64,000 nucleotides of DNA from Thermomonas carbonis (GCF_014396975.1 NZ_CP060719.1:2452001-2516000), one strand, 5' to 3'; shown: positions 1 through 10,053, counted from the stretch's first letter. Made by a program: numbers and translations. The notes: a model not told the origin generated them from the sequence alone.

Positions 1-2
1 CC

Positions 3-671
3 GTGGCATGGGCTTGCGTCCTGGCGGGCGTGGCGGCCTTGCTGATGCGGTTCTACGTCGTGTCCCCGGAATACACGCACACAACTGCGAGCATTGCTTA
101 TTACCGCAGTCACCTGCGAATGGATAGCCTGTGCTACGGGGTGCTGCTCGGCTACTGTGTGCACTACCGCATTGGTGGATCATTAGTGCCGCGGATCCGC
201 TGGCCCTTCGGATTCGTTGCGCTCGTGGCTGGCTTGGCATGGCCGACGCTGTGGACAAAAGGTGAGTCCTTCTGGTTCGAGTCGATCGGATTCACGCTGA
301 TCTACCTGAGCTTCGGCTTCCTCGTACTTGGCGCCGCGCAGCGTCCGGATTTCGGGCTCGCTGCCCCGCGTGTGCCACGCGCGATGTTGCGCGGCGTGGC
401 GTGGCTGGGTGTGTACTCGTACACGATTTACCTGGCGCACGCGATCCTGTTCGGCATCCCCGGGGTCGAGACGTTGCGTCAAGCTGTTCTGGGTGTATCA
501 CTGCCGACCTTCGGAGCAGGCTTCAGCCTGTGGCTCGATCGGTTTGCCTACCTCGCGGCATCCATTGGCTTGGGTGTAGCACTGTCCCATGTGATCGAGC
601 GTCCATTCCTGCGGTTGCGTGCGCGCCTGCTTCCGTCCCGACGCCGGGACTTCGGGTTGTCGGTTGCATGA
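3..671 (+). CDS. Acyltransferase 3 family membrane protein (3' part)
   Basis: This is the C-terminal part of an integral-membrane acyltransferase of the OafA/YrhL (acyltransferase 3) type, which transfers acetyl or other acyl groups to cell-surface sugars. Several hydrophobic segments are visible, together with the family-like stretch HLRMDSLCYGVLLGY near residue 38 and a Lys/Arg-rich end after the last membrane helix. The frame is open to the window edge, so the gene almost certainly begins upstream and the GTG at position 3 should not be taken as its start. The stop overlaps the start of the next glycosyltransferase (ATGA), which ties it to the polysaccharide operon. Confidence 0.75.
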   Translation: MAWACVLAGVAALLMRFYVVSPEYTHTTASIAYYRSHLRMDSLCYGVLLGYCVHYRIGGSLVPRIRWPFGFVALVAGLAWPTLWTKGESFWFESIGFTLIYLSFGFLVLGAAQRPDFGLAAPRVPRAMLRGVAWLGVYSYTIYLAHAILFGIPGVETLRQAVLGVSLPTFGAGFSLWLDRFAYLAASIGLGVALSHVIERPFLRLRARLLPSRRRDFGLSVA

Positions 672-1651
672 ACACCTCCTCCTCCCCGCGGGTCTCTGTG
701 GTGATGAGCGTCCACAACGACGTCGGCCGCGTGGAAGTGGCCGTGCGCAGCATCCTCGGGCAGAGTTTCCGGGATCTGGAGTTGATCGCAATCGACGACG
801 GGTGCAGCGATGGCAGTTCGCTTCTGCTGGATAACCTGGCGAGTGAAGATCCGCGCCTGCGTGTCATCCATCAGGAAAATACTGGCCTTACACGGGCACT
901 TATCCGTGGTTGTGCAGAAGCCAGAGGTGATTTCATCGCTCGCCAGGATTCCGATGATTGGTCACATCCACTGCGCGTGGCCGAACAGGTCGCGTTATTC
1001 GAAGAGGATCCTCGGCTTGGCTTCGTATCTTGCACGACAGAATGCATAGGCCCGTGCGGAGAGCACATGTCGTTCACCGAGCGGCCCGCAGATCCCGAGG
1101 TCGCGACGCGCGGGTTGCTACACAGTCGCCAAGGGCCGCCGGCGCACGGTAGCGTGATGTTCCGCAAGGCACTTTACGAGAGGGTCGGGGGTTACCGAGA
1201 AGAATTCTATTACTCCCAAGATTCCGATCTGTGGTTGCGGATGGGCGAGCATGCGTTGATCGGATACATCCCGGACGTGCGCTATCGCTATATAAAAGAG
1301 CCAGGAAGTATTTCAGGTGTTAGTAGACCCCGGCAATCAGAATTCGCCAGGCTGGTGCATGCCTGCAGGGCTTGCAGGGTCTCCGGGACTAGTGAGTCAG
1401 AGTGCATGGATGAAGCGCGAAAGCTCACGGAGCAGATTCGAGCCGAGCGGTGTGGCCCCCAAATTTCAGGCGCCGTCAAAGGTCTTGGAGTTACCTATCT
1501 TATAGGTTCGCAGCTCGTGAAGAATGGCGACAAGCGCGCCATTGGATATCTGCGTCAAGTTGTTGCTGCACGACCAATGCATTGGCGAGCGTGGTTTCGT
1601 CTTGTACAGGCAGTCCTGATGACATCCAAGGAGAGAGAGAATGATTGGTAA
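668..1651 (+). CDS. Family 2 glycosyltransferase
   Basis: A 327-residue GT-A fold glycosyltransferase. The N-terminus has the family opening SVVMSVHNDVGRVEVAVRSI, followed by AIDDGCSDGS (nucleotide-binding Asp residues) and the metal-binding region RQDSDDW near residue 95. It probably adds one sugar to a polyprenyl-linked surface glycan at the inner face of the membrane; donor and acceptor cannot be told from sequence. The ATG start overlaps the acyltransferase stop by 4 nt and the gene overlaps the next reading frame by 11 nt, so it is translated as part of the operon. The C-terminal third (after about residue 230) resembles no family I recognise and may contact the membrane or a partner. 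Confidence 0.85.
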   Translation: MNTSSSPRVSVVMSVHNDVGRVEVAVRSILGQSFRDLELIAIDDGCSDGSSLLLDNLASEDPRLRVIHQENTGLTRALIRGCAEARGDFIARQDSDDWSHPLRVAEQVALFEEDPRLGFVSCTTECIGPCGEHMSFTERPADPEVATRGLLHSRQGPPAHGSVMFRKALYERVGGYREEFYYSQDSDLWLRMGEHALIGYIPDVRYRYIKEPGSISGVSRPRQSEFARLVHACRACRVSGTSESECMDEARKLTEQIRAERCGPQISGAVKGLGVTYLIGSQLVKNGDKRAIGYLRQVVAARPMHWRAWFRLVQAVLMTSKERENDW

Positions 1652-1955
1652 CCAGGTATTTCACTGCATCGCAGTTCTTGCGGGCCTGCGGCTGGCGGCG
1701 ACGCAATTGTCGGTGCCGGAGACCGATCTGATTAAAGAGCTTTCCAGAACATCCAGAACTGTTACCGAGGTTGGCGTGTTCGAGGGACTTACATCTGGCC
1801 GAATCATGGAGAAGATGCCGGATGGCGGTGAGTCGGGCCGCTGCCCGGAGACTAGCGGGCCAGTGCGGCTGGTGCGTGAGCTGGGTTCGACACCGCCGGG
1901 GTTCGAACTGCAGGAAACCCGGGACACCATTACGGTGTACCGCCGCGTTTCATGA
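1641..1955 (+). pseudogene. Internally truncated class I SAM methyltransferase remnant
   Basis: A 104-residue frame. It contains the start of a SAM-binding fold (TEVGVFEGLTSGRIMEKMPDGG-like, about residues 41-62; this run resembles motif I of class I methyltransferases) and then jumps to what looks like the last strand pair of the same fold (GPVRLVRELG, then ETRDTITVYRR at the end). Family members are about 200-250 residues, so roughly 100-150 residues of the middle appear to be missing without loss of frame. I infer an internal deletion in a methyltransferase of the polysaccharide operon, probably inactive. It could instead be a small unknown protein. It overlaps both neighbours. Confidence 0.5.
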
Positions 1956-3111
1956 CCCGCGTGCTGGATATTCTCGTTGGAGCGGATGTTCTGCCTGACC
2001 CAAACTCTGGCGCGGCTGGCACCGTTATGGATACCAGCCATGCGCTCTCAATGCTTGGTCACAGCGTCGACTCGTTCTGGGCGGACTCACTCGGGCGCAG
2101 GGTTTCCCACGGCAACTTGCACTACATACTTGAGCTGCCTCGCGCCTATCGGCGCGAAGTCGCTGCTCGGCTTGCACTAAAACGCTATGACGTTGTCCAG
2201 CTCAGCCAGCCATACTCGTATCTGGCCGGACGCATGGTGCGCAGATTGTCGGATCGGCCTCTGATGATTTGGCGCAGTCATGGACTTGAAGCAAAAGTTG
2301 ATGCGGCAATGCTCCGATACGCACCAACGGCACCATCGACGGTACGTGGAGCATTTCGTGGCTTGGTCGGCCGTCGGCTTCATTGGATTCAGCGTGAAGC
2401 GATGCGCTGCAGCGATGGTGCGATCGTGCCCTGCGACGATGACAAGAGCTTCTTGGTCGAGCAGTTTGGTGCGCAGCCCGACCGGGTCGCTGTCATCTGG
2501 CATGGTGTGCCTGACACCTACCTGGATGCGCCGGTGTCGACCAACAAGCGGCGCTGGAAGAGGATCCTTCATGTCTCGCAGATGTCGGCCAACAAGGGGC
2601 CCATGGTCATGAGTCAGGTGGCGGCACAGGTCCTGCAATCAAGCACCGATGTCACCATGACCTGGCTCTGCCCCAGTCGGTGCACGATACATTGCGATCG
2701 GCGTTGCCGGAGAGCGTTCGCGACCGTGTGGAGTTGCGGGGCTGGGTGGATCGAAGTTCCCTCATGGACATGTACGACACGCATGGAATATTCCTGTTTC
2801 CGACGCTGGCGGAAGGCGCCGCCAAGGTTGTAATGGAAGCTATGGCAAGGGGCATGTGCGTGGTTTCGTCAGACACGTCGGGTCCATCCGACTATATTCG
2901 TGACGGCACCAATGGGTGCCTCGTCCCTGTTGGCGACGTGTCCGCGATGGCGTTGTCTACCATTGGTCTTTCTACCAACGCCGAAATGTGCAGTCGGCTT
3001 GGCAATTCTGCAAGGGCGACCGCGGCAGAATTTAGTTGGGCGCGGTGCGCGCGTGCGATGACCGAGTTCTATGGGCATCTTGATGCGTTGAAAGAGTGTC
3101 CGCAGGCATGA
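1952..3111 (+). CDS. Family 4 glycosyltransferase, frameshifted as read
   Basis: A GT-B fold glycosyltransferase split between two frames. The first frame (1952 to about 2660) carries the acceptor-side domain and the first strand of the donor domain (RILHVSQMSANKG). The second frame (from about 2662 to 3111) carries the rest, including FLFPTLAEGAAKVVMEAMARG, the EX7E-like donor-site region of GT4 enzymes. Adding one base near 2660-2662 (for example a third C after ATGAC) joins the halves into one 386-residue protein of normal family length. The break is probably a sequencing error, because similar one-base losses occur elsewhere in this window. Donor and linkage are unknown. It starts 4 nt before the preceding stop. 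Confidence 0.75.
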
Positions 3112-3314
3112 TTGGGATTGACTCTCACCCAACTGGTAGTGGCTTGCATTTCCCTGCTTCGACTGGTCAATGATAGGTAACGCTACAGCTTGGCCGAGTC
3201 GGCGCATCCGTATCCAGGGCTGTCTGATGGTGGCGTGTTAAAAGTTGCGGATTGGAAGGCAGCAGTGGTGTCGATGCAGGTGACTGGTTCAACCACCGCG
3301 AGGATAGCAACACT

Positions 3315-4196
3315 ATGTCCGCAAACTTCGCGCTAGGCATCGTCATCCCAACCTATAAACGCGGCGCGATCGTGATTGACAGCGTGCGCGCATTACTTTC
3401 GCTGACTACTCCGCCGACCGAAATTGTGCTCGTCGATCAAACAGAGCGGCATCCGGCGGAGATCGAAAGTGAATTACAGGCACTGCAGGATGCCGGTCTG
3501 GTCAACTGGTTGCGACTCCCTCAGCCGAGCATCCCGCATGCGATGAATGTAGGCCTGCAGTTCGCGAAAGCCGAAGTCGTCTTGTTCCTCGATGACGACA
3601 TAATTCCAGACCGGGCTTTGGTGACTAGGCATCTGGCTGCGCAGCAGCGGGCCTCGCTGGTGGCCGGCATGGTGCTGCAGCCAGGGGAGCAGCCCGAGTC
3701 CCTTGAACCTGGCGAGCAATTTCGCTTCACTAGTGACACAGCGGCTGACATTCACGAATTCATGGGTGGAAATTTCTCCGTGCGGCGCGACATGGCAATC
3801 GCCCTAGGGGGATTCGACGAGAATTTTATCGGCGCGGCCTATCGCTTCGAGGCCGAATTCGCTTGGCGCTATCGCAAGCTGCATGGACTCATTCGCTACG
3901 AGCCAGGCGCGGTCATCCATCACCTTGCAGTGTCATCCGGGGGTACGCGCGCGCACGGCCACCACCTACGCACCATGAACCCTGCGCACTCCGTGGGTGC
4001 ATACTATTTCTGGCTGAAGACCAGACAAGAGGGCTGGTGGCGCGAGATGTTCTTGCGCCCTTTCCGGTCGATCCGTACCCGCCATCATTTGCGCAACCCT
4101 TGGTGGATTCCGTTGTCACTGCTGGCCGAGGTGCGCGGCTTCCTCGCCGCGCTTGCGTTGATTCGCCGTGGTCCCCGCCTGATCACCTTGTCTTGA
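3315..4196 (+). CDS. Family 2 glycosyltransferase
   Basis: A 293-residue GT-A glycosyltransferase. It shows IVIPTYKRG at the N-terminus, EIVLVDQTE (donor-binding Asp), then VVLFLDDDIIPD (DXD-like metal site, about residue 90) and a GGFDENFIG acceptor-side motif near residue 160. The open frame extends 63 nt further upstream, but the ATG at 3315 directly precedes the conserved first strand and is the better start. About 200 nt without a gene precede it (3112-3314), so it may have its own promoter or follow a small transcription break in the operon. Role inferred: sugar transfer during surface polysaccharide assembly. Confidence 0.85.
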   Translation: MSANFALGIVIPTYKRGAIVIDSVRALLSLTTPPTEIVLVDQTERHPAEIESELQALQDAGLVNWLRLPQPSIPHAMNVGLQFAKAEVVLFLDDDIIPDRALVTRHLAAQQRASLVAGMVLQPGEQPESLEPGEQFRFTSDTAADIHEFMGGNFSVRRDMAIALGGFDENFIGAAYRFEAEFAWRYRKLHGLIRYEPGAVIHHLAVSSGGTRAHGHHLRTMNPAHSVGAYYFWLKTRQEGWWREMFLRPFRSIRTRHHLRNPWWIPLSLLAEVRGFLAALALIRRGPRLITLS

Positions 4197-4278
4197 TAGT
4201 CCGATCAAACTCACTTCTCGACCCGTTGCTTGGCTGCAGGCACCTGATGGGCGAACGCTTCGCCCGGAGGTTTGCCTG

Positions 4279-5452
4279 ATGCGCGTCGCGATGGTCACCA
4301 CTCACCCGATCCAATATCAGGTGCCGTGGCTGCGGCTGCTTTCCAACACGCCAGGCATCGAGCTGCATGTTTATTTCTCGATGTTGCCGGATGCCGCAGA
4401 GCAAGGCAGGGAGTTCGGTGTGTCTTTCGATTGGGACATCCCCCTGTTGGAGGGCTACGCCTGGAGCGTATTGGAGAACCGCTCGCGGCATCCTTCGTTG
4501 ACGACGTTTGGCGGATGCGACACGCCCGGGATCGGTCGCGAGTTGCGCAAGGGTAATTATGATGCGGTGATCGTCAATGGTTGGGGCTTCAAGACCTGCC
4601 TGCAGGCATTGCTGGCTTGCCGCATTGCAGGCATCCCCTGCATCGTGCGTGGCGAGGCGAATGGGCTTCGCCCGCGCGCGTGGTGGAAACGTTGGCTGCA
4701 TGCGTGTTTGTTGTCGCAGTACGCGGCCTGCCTGGCGATCGGCACCAACAACAGGCGTTATCTCCTGGATGCTGGTGTGCCGGCCAGCCGCATTTTTGCT
4801 ACCCCCTACTGCGTCGAGAATGAGCGGTTCGCGATTGCTGCGGATGCGGCTAGAAGCCAGATTGGTCGTGAGGCGTTGCAGTTTCGCTTCGGGCTTGATC
4901 CGGAACGAGCCACCTTCTTGTTCTCGGGCAAGTTCGTCGACAAGAAGCGCCCCGGCGACATCATCGAGGCGATTCGAGGGCTTGACTCAAACGAACGTGA
5001 ACGAATCCAACTCCTGCTGGTGGGGGCGGGCCACTGGAAGCCGAATTGCGTGAATCGGCAAAGGACTTGCCCGTGCATTTCGCCGGATTCCTCAATCAAT
5101 CGGAGATCACGGCGGCCTATGCCGCGGCTGATTGCCTGGTCTTGCCGTCAGACCATGGCGAGACTTGGGGCCTGGTGGTCAACGAGGCCATGGCCTGCGG
5201 TTTGCCAGCCCTCGTCAGCGATCAGGTCGGTTGCGCAGTGGACCTGATAGTGGCCGGGCATACCGGCGATGTGTTCCCCTGCGGGGATGTGGCCGCCCTG
5301 TCCGCGATGCTGGCCCGGCATGGGCGTAATCGCGAGGGATTGGCGGACATGGGTGCTGCTGCAAGGGGCGGGTGGCGGCGGGTTACAATTTCGAGCACGT
5401 ACGGCAAGGCGTGCTTGCGGCGCTGACGACAGTAACCAGGAAGGCGGTCTGA
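4279..5452 (+). CDS. Family 4 glycosyltransferase, two frameshifts as read
   Basis: A GT-B glycosyltransferase spread over three frames. Frame one (from ATG 4279) opens MRVAMVTTHPIQYQVPWLRL and runs into the donor domain (FLFSGKFVDKKRP). It breaks at the G runs at 5022-5030. Frame two resumes with PVHFAGFLNQ and LVLPSDHGETWGLVVNEAMA, the donor-site EX7E region. It breaks again near 5365-5372, after which the third frame gives a normal last helix (NFEHVRQGVLAAL) and a TGA at 5450-5452 that overlaps the next start. Restoring one base at each site gives a 391-residue protein. The correct stop/start overlap in the third frame argues that the gene is intact in the cell. Confidence 0.75.
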
Positions 5453-6828
5453 TGGCGTTGTATGTCTTGCTGGGTCTTGCTGCACTGTTCTCGTTGCGCG
5501 CCGTGACGGCATGGCGCTACGGTTTTTTTCTGATGATCCTGCTGGCTGCCGTGCAGGATCCACTGCGGAAGCTGGTGCCCGGCACGCCTGGTTGGTTGGT
5601 GCTCATCACTGCCCCTGTGTTCCTGGCCACGGTCCTGGGGGCAGTGCTGCGAACGCGCGGATGGTGGCCGCTGTTCAAACGCGCCTATCCTCAGGTCGGA
5701 AACGCCCTGCTGATGCTGATCCTCTTGTGCGTGCCTGCCGCGATCCTGTCGGCAACCTATGGCCCGGGCTCATGGATGCTCACTGTGCTGGGTGCCTTTT
5801 CCTATGCGTCGATTTTCCTGGCAGTGATCACCGGCTTTCATTTTCCGCGCGACCCAAAGTCCGTGCGCAAGTTGCTGGTTGTTTACTGCCTGGCCCACGG
5901 CGTGATGCTTAGCGGTGCAGTACTGGAATACTACGAAGTCTTCCCGGCCATGCAGGTCATCGGCACCAAGGCCATGGGCTTCGAATGGATGCGCTGGGGC
6001 TCTGGCTACACGGTAGACATGCTGGCTGGCTTTTATCGAAGTCCCGATGTGATGGGCTGGCATGCAGCTGCGGTATGCATGCTGTCGTTGGTGCTGGGGC
6101 TTGCCGGCAAGGGTAAAGGTCGTTGGGGCTGGATTGCCCTGAGTGGCCTGGCCATCATTGCGCTCATGCTGTGTGGACGTCGCAAGATGGTCTACATGCT
6201 TCCGGTGTTCCTGCTTGCCCTGGTCTGGATCTACTGGCAAGCGGGACGTGCGGGGCGAATGGTGGCGATGCTCGGTTTGTTGCTCATTCCGGTGGGTAGC
6301 GTCTGGCTGGTAAGCGACCAATTGAGCGAGGAGTCCGCCAATGTTCGTTACTACAGTGGCGAAGGCCTGAAGTTCAGTGCAATGGAAAGCATCCAGGGGC
6401 AGGGTTTCGGAGCGGTAGTCGAGACCTACAAGCAATCAGGGGTGCTGGGGGAAGGGTTGGGGGTTGCCACGCCCGGCTCGCATAACCTGAAGGTCGCGCG
6501 ACCACGTGTCTGGCAGGAGAGTGCGCCCAGCCGGATCATGGTGGAGCTCGGTGTACCGGGTACCCTGGGATTCCTGTTGGTGATGATTGGGATCGTGCTC
6601 GCGTTGTGGCGAACGACCATCAAACAGCTACGCACGCGCAGCCAGTCGGCACCGTATGCAGCAGGCCTGTTCGCTTTCTTCCTGGCCAATGTCGGCAGCC
6701 TGACCGTGTCTGGCCAGATCCTGGCGGATCCGTTCATCGCGGCGTTCCTGGGCATTCTGGTAGGGGTCGTGTTGTCGCTCGTGCGATTCCAGGCTCCCAA
6801 GGCGAATGGACCCTCGCGTGCTGTCTGA
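5452..6828 (+). CDS. Polytopic O-antigen polymerase/ligase-like protein
   Basis: A 458-residue protein made almost entirely of hydrophobic helices (about 10-12), with one large hydrophilic loop near residues 290-370, the layout of Wzy polymerases and O-antigen ligases. Such proteins work at the periplasmic face, joining polyprenyl-linked repeat units or transferring them to an acceptor. I see no sequence motif that decides between polymerase and ligase; the family is recognised by topology. The ATG at 5452 overlaps the stop of the preceding glycosyltransferase (TGATG), so it is translationally coupled. It lies mid-operon with glycosyltransferases on both sides, which fits a Wzy-type role. Confidence 0.7.
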   Translation: MALYVLLGLAALFSLRAVTAWRYGFFLMILLAAVQDPLRKLVPGTPGWLVLITAPVFLATVLGAVLRTRGWWPLFKRAYPQVGNALLMLILLCVPAAILSATYGPGSWMLTVLGAFSYASIFLAVITGFHFPRDPKSVRKLLVVYCLAHGVMLSGAVLEYYEVFPAMQVIGTKAMGFEWMRWGSGYTVDMLAGFYRSPDVMGWHAAAVCMLSLVLGLAGKGKGRWGWIALSGLAIIALMLCGRRKMVYMLPVFLLALVWIYWQAGRAGRMVAMLGLLLIPVGSVWLVSDQLSEESANVRYYSGEGLKFSAMESIQGQGFGAVVETYKQSGVLGEGLGVATPGSHNLKVARPRVWQESAPSRIMVELGVPGTLGFLLVMIGIVLALWRTTIKQLRTRSQSAPYAAGLFAFFLANVGSLTVSGQILADPFIAAFLGILVGVVLSLVRFQAPKANGPSRAV

Positions 6829-7945
6829 AGGAGATGACGGACGAGCCAGTTTGTCTGTCGGACTGCTCGCGACGGCTCGGATGGACGCGCCAGGCAGCAT
6901 GCGTGCTTATGCGGACGTACTGATGCAGGCAATGGCAATGCATGCTCCAGACGTCGACGCGAAATTGATCGAAATTGCGGCGCCCGCTGGTGCGGGCACC
7001 ATTGCGCGGCGTATGGAGACTGTCTCGCTGCCGTTGCGTGCATGGTCCAGACGGCGTGAAGTACCCCATGTGTGGCACGTGCTCGATGGCAGTCGCGCCT
7101 ACATCGCGCCGGCGCTTGAACGGGCACCCGTCGTGATCACGGCACACGACATCATTCCGCAACTGCAGCAGGATGGGCGCTTCGCCGGTGTGCCACCGCT
7201 GGGTCGGGCGGCTCGGTGGCTATGGCGCCGCAACGGTGCGGCGATGCGTGGAGCCTCCGCGCTGGTCTGCGATAGCGATAGCACGCGCCAGGATATGGAG
7301 CGGGCGTATGGCTTGCCCGTGAATGCCCTGGTGGTGCCGTTGCCTGTACGTCCCTCGCTTCTCGCAAAGGCATCAGGTCACGTGCCACCTCGCGAAACCG
7401 GCGTGGTCCTGCATATCGGCAACAACGGCTTCTACAAGCGGCGGGAGCAGGTGCTGCGTATCTTCGCGCGGCTGGATCGGTCGGTCGCGCCAACACTGGT
7501 GATGATCGGTCCTGCGCCTGTTCAATCCATGCGCGAACTGGCCCGCGACCTGCAAATCGACGGCGCGGTCGTGTGGATCGAAGACGCCAGTGATGTGGTC
7601 GTCGCTGATTGGTACCAGCGCGCATCGGTGATGGTGTTCCCGTCCCTGTATGAAGGCTTCGGGTGGCCGGTGCTCGAAGCGATGGCGTTCGGCTTGCCGG
7701 TGGTCTGCAGCGACGCAGGTTCCCTGCCGGAGGTCGCCGGTACGGCGGCACCATGCCTGGCACCCGACGATATCGACGGATTCGTGCGTGAGACGGCCGT
7801 GTTGTTGCGCGATCCCGCACTCGCCCTGCTTCGGGCGCGGGCGGGGCGCACCCGCGCGGAGGCGTTCGGGCTGCAGCGTTTCGCGAACGACATGGCTGCT
7901 GTCTATCGATCGACTTTCATCGAATGGAGCAACAAACGGCGATGA
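6806..7945 (+). CDS. Family 4 glycosyltransferase
   Basis: A 379-residue GT-B glycosyltransferase. The N-terminal domain contains VVITAHDIIPQL (about residue 115), and the C-terminal donor domain contains VVLHIGNNGFYKRRE and then VFPSLYEGFGWPVLEAMAFG, the canonical GT4 donor-site motif with the EX7E pair. The chosen ATG overlaps the preceding gene by 23 nt; no better ATG is in frame before the first conserved strand, although a TTG near 6851 is possible. Its stop overlaps the next ATG (ATGA). Likely a mannosyl-, glucosyl- or fucosyl-transferase of the surface glycan; the donor is not determined. Confidence 0.85.
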   Translation: MDPRVLSEGDDGRASLSVGLLATARMDAPGSMRAYADVLMQAMAMHAPDVDAKLIEIAAPAGAGTIARRMETVSLPLRAWSRRREVPHVWHVLDGSRAYIAPALERAPVVITAHDIIPQLQQDGRFAGVPPLGRAARWLWRRNGAAMRGASALVCDSDSTRQDMERAYGLPVNALVVPLPVRPSLLAKASGHVPPRETGVVLHIGNNGFYKRREQVLRIFARLDRSVAPTLVMIGPAPVQSMRELARDLQIDGAVVWIEDASDVVVADWYQRASVMVFPSLYEGFGWPVLEAMAFGLPVVCSDAGSLPEVAGTAAPCLAPDDIDGFVRETAVLLRDPALALLRARAGRTRAEAFGLQRFANDMAAVYRSTFIEWSNKRR

Positions 7946-8922
7946 CGACGCGCACAGCATTGATCTTCGGCGTCTCAGGACAGGACGGTGCATTGCTGGC
8001 GCGGTTCCTGGCCGACAAGGGCTACCGCGTCCATGGAACGTCGCGCGATGCGCAGGTGAGCGGTTTCGCCAACCTGGACCGTGTCGCGGTACGCGATCGG
8101 GTACAGGTGCACTCCGCAGCGACCAACGATTTCCGCAGCGTGGCGCAGGTGCTGAGTGAGGTGCAGCCGGACGAAACCTATCTGCTGGCCGGCCAGAGTT
8201 CGGTCGGGCTGTCCTTCGGCCAGCCCGTGGAAACGCTCGAAAGCATTGCAGTCGGGACCCTCAACGTGCTCGAGGCGGTCCGCTTTCTCAGACTCGACAC
8301 GCGCCTGTACCACGCGGGCTCCAGCGAATGCTTCGGTGATGTCGGCACGGCTGCCGACGAGCAGACCGCGTTCCGCCCGCGCAGTCCGTATGCGGTGGCC
8401 AAGGCGAGCGCGCACTGGATGGTCGCCAACTACCGCGAGGCTTACGGGCTGTATGCCTGCACCGGGATCCTGTTCAATCACGAATCGCCGCTGCGTCCGG
8501 CGCGCTTCGTCACCCGCAAGATCGTCGCGGCGGCGGTGCGTATCGGCGCTGGAAGCGGCGAGCGCCTGCAACTCGGTGACTTGGCGATTGAGCGCGACTG
8601 GGGCTGGGCGCCCGAGTATGTCGATGCCATGTGGCGCATGCTGCAGCGTCCGGCGCCCGAGGATTACGTGATCGCGACCGGACGCGTGCACGCATTGCAC
8701 GAATTCGTGGCGATGGCGTTCGCGTCTGTCGGCCTGGACTGGCAGGAGCACGTGGATTTCGATCCCGGCCTGCGCCGGCCCAGCGAGATCGACCACAGCG
8801 TCGGCGACGCATCGAAAGCGGCACGGGATCTGGGTTGGACGGCTTCGTCCAGCCTGCAGGATGTCGTGGCGCGCATGGTCGCAGCCGAACAGGGCGGGCC
8901 ATGGCCGATGGTCGTGGGCTGA
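7942..8922 (+). CDS. GDP-mannose 4,6-dehydratase-family SDR (Gmd paralog)
   Basis: A 326-residue extended short-chain dehydrogenase. It shows the NAD(P)-binding FGVSGQDGALLARFL, the SSECFGD region and the catalytic YAVAK (Tyr and Lys), and is clearly like the Gmd encoded at 11467-12582 but shorter and more divergent. Gmd makes GDP-4-keto-6-deoxy-mannose. This second copy may do the same, or may be a 4-reductase/epimerase acting on that product (for example towards GDP-rhamnose or GDP-perosamine); sequence alone does not settle it. The ATG at 7942 overlaps the previous stop by 4 nt and is preferred over the ATG 18 nt upstream. Confidence 0.8.
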   Translation: MTTRTALIFGVSGQDGALLARFLADKGYRVHGTSRDAQVSGFANLDRVAVRDRVQVHSAATNDFRSVAQVLSEVQPDETYLLAGQSSVGLSFGQPVETLESIAVGTLNVLEAVRFLRLDTRLYHAGSSECFGDVGTAADEQTAFRPRSPYAVAKASAHWMVANYREAYGLYACTGILFNHESPLRPARFVTRKIVAAAVRIGAGSGERLQLGDLAIERDWGWAPEYVDAMWRMLQRPAPEDYVIATGRVHALHEFVAMAFASVGLDWQEHVDFDPGLRRPSEIDHSVGDASKAARDLGWTASSSLQDVVARMVAAEQGGPWPMVVG

Positions 8923-8925
8923 CCG

Positions 8926-10053
8926 ATGCGGATTGCCGTCGACGCGCTGCCGATCAACAACTTCTCCGGGCGCAACGTGCTCGCTGGGCACCTGCGCAAT
9001 CTTGCCGCGGCCGCGGCCGGCCGCCACAGCTTCCATGTGTTCCACCATGCCGGCAATCGCGACATTCGGCGTGACCTTGGCAGCCACGTGGAGTGGATCG
9101 AGATCGGAGCCGTCGGGACAGGCTGGGCCAGGCGGTTGTGTTGGCAACAGGTTGCGATGCAGGCCAGGCTCGATGAGGTTTCGGCAGATCTGCTGCTCTC
9201 CACGTCGGGCGCGCTGGTACCCGGTGTGCGCACTCCGCAGATGGTGATGGCGCAGAACCCGTGGTGCTTCTTCCCGCAGTTCCATGCGACGGCAACGGAT
9301 CGGGTGAAGGCACGCCTTCAACGCCACGGCTACCGCAATGCGCAACACCGTGCGGCCGCGATGTTCTACCTCTCCGACTACATGGCACGGATCTACGCCG
9401 ACAATGCCGGTCGTCCACCGCGCCACGGCGAAACCGTGCTGGTCGGCGCCGATGACGGCATGTTCGATGCAGCCGCGTCGGAGCCGCTGCCAACCTTCGA
9501 GGAACGCGCGGCTGAAATACTCACGGTTTCCGTGATGACCCCGCACAAGTCGGTCGAGGATGTGCTGGACGCCCTGGGCCTGCTGCACCAGCGCGGCGTG
9601 GAGGCGCGTCTGTCGCTTGTCGGGCCTTGGTCGGACGAAAGTTACCGCGCCGCGATCGAGCAGCGCATCGCGGAGCAGGGATTGTCGCGTTCGGTGACGA
9701 TCACCGGTGGCGTATCCGATGCGGAGCTCGAGGCACACTACCGCCGCGCGCGGGTGTTCTGCCTGCTCAGCCGTTGCGAGTCGTTCGGCATTCCGGCAGT
9801 CGAAGCGCAGGTGTTTGGTACCCCGTGTGTCGTCGCGGATGTTTGCGCACCTCCGGAGATTGCGGGTCCGGGTGGAGTGGCTGTTGCGGCAGCTCGCATC
9901 GACCTTGCCGCGGATGCACTGCAACCGCTGCTGATGGATGTAGTCGCCTGGGAGCGGGCCTCGCAACGCGCACTCGAGAATGCAGAGCGTTTCCGCTGGG
10001 CCCGATTGAGCCGCCCGATCATCGATTTCATCGACCACTGGCAACCCGCGTGA
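8926..10053 (+). CDS. Family 4 glycosyltransferase
   Basis: A 375-residue GT-B glycosyltransferase. It begins MRIAVDALPINNFSGRNVLA, a start typical of mannosyl/rhamnosyl transferases that sense a Gly-rich acceptor loop. The donor domain carries TVSVMTPHKSVEDVLDAL and VFCLLSRCESFGIPAVEAQV, with the conserved Glu pair. It sits 3 nt after the Gmd paralog and overlaps the acetyltransferase start by 4 nt. Its position beside two GDP-sugar genes suggests, but does not prove, a GDP-activated donor. Confidence 0.85.
   Translation: MRIAVDALPINNFSGRNVLAGHLRNLAAAAAGRHSFHVFHHAGNRDIRRDLGSHVEWIEIGAVGTGWARRLCWQQVAMQARLDEVSADLLLSTSGALVPGVRTPQMVMAQNPWCFFPQFHATATDRVKARLQRHGYRNAQHRAAAMFYLSDYMARIYADNAGRPPRHGETVLVGADDGMFDAAASEPLPTFEERAAEILTVSVMTPHKSVEDVLDALGLLHQRGVEARLSLVGPWSDESYRAAIEQRIAEQGLSRSVTITGGVSDAELEAHYRRARVFCLLSRCESFGIPAVEAQVFGTPCVVADVCAPPEIAGPGGVAVAAARIDLAADALQPLLMDVVAWERASQRALENAERFRWARLSRPIIDFIDHWQPA

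Noticed and set aside
7975..10044. A 689-codon open frame on the minus strand
   Set aside because: It runs opposite to two well-supported genes (Gmd paralog and a glycosyltransferase), has no recognisable domain, and such antisense frames are common in GC-rich DNA.
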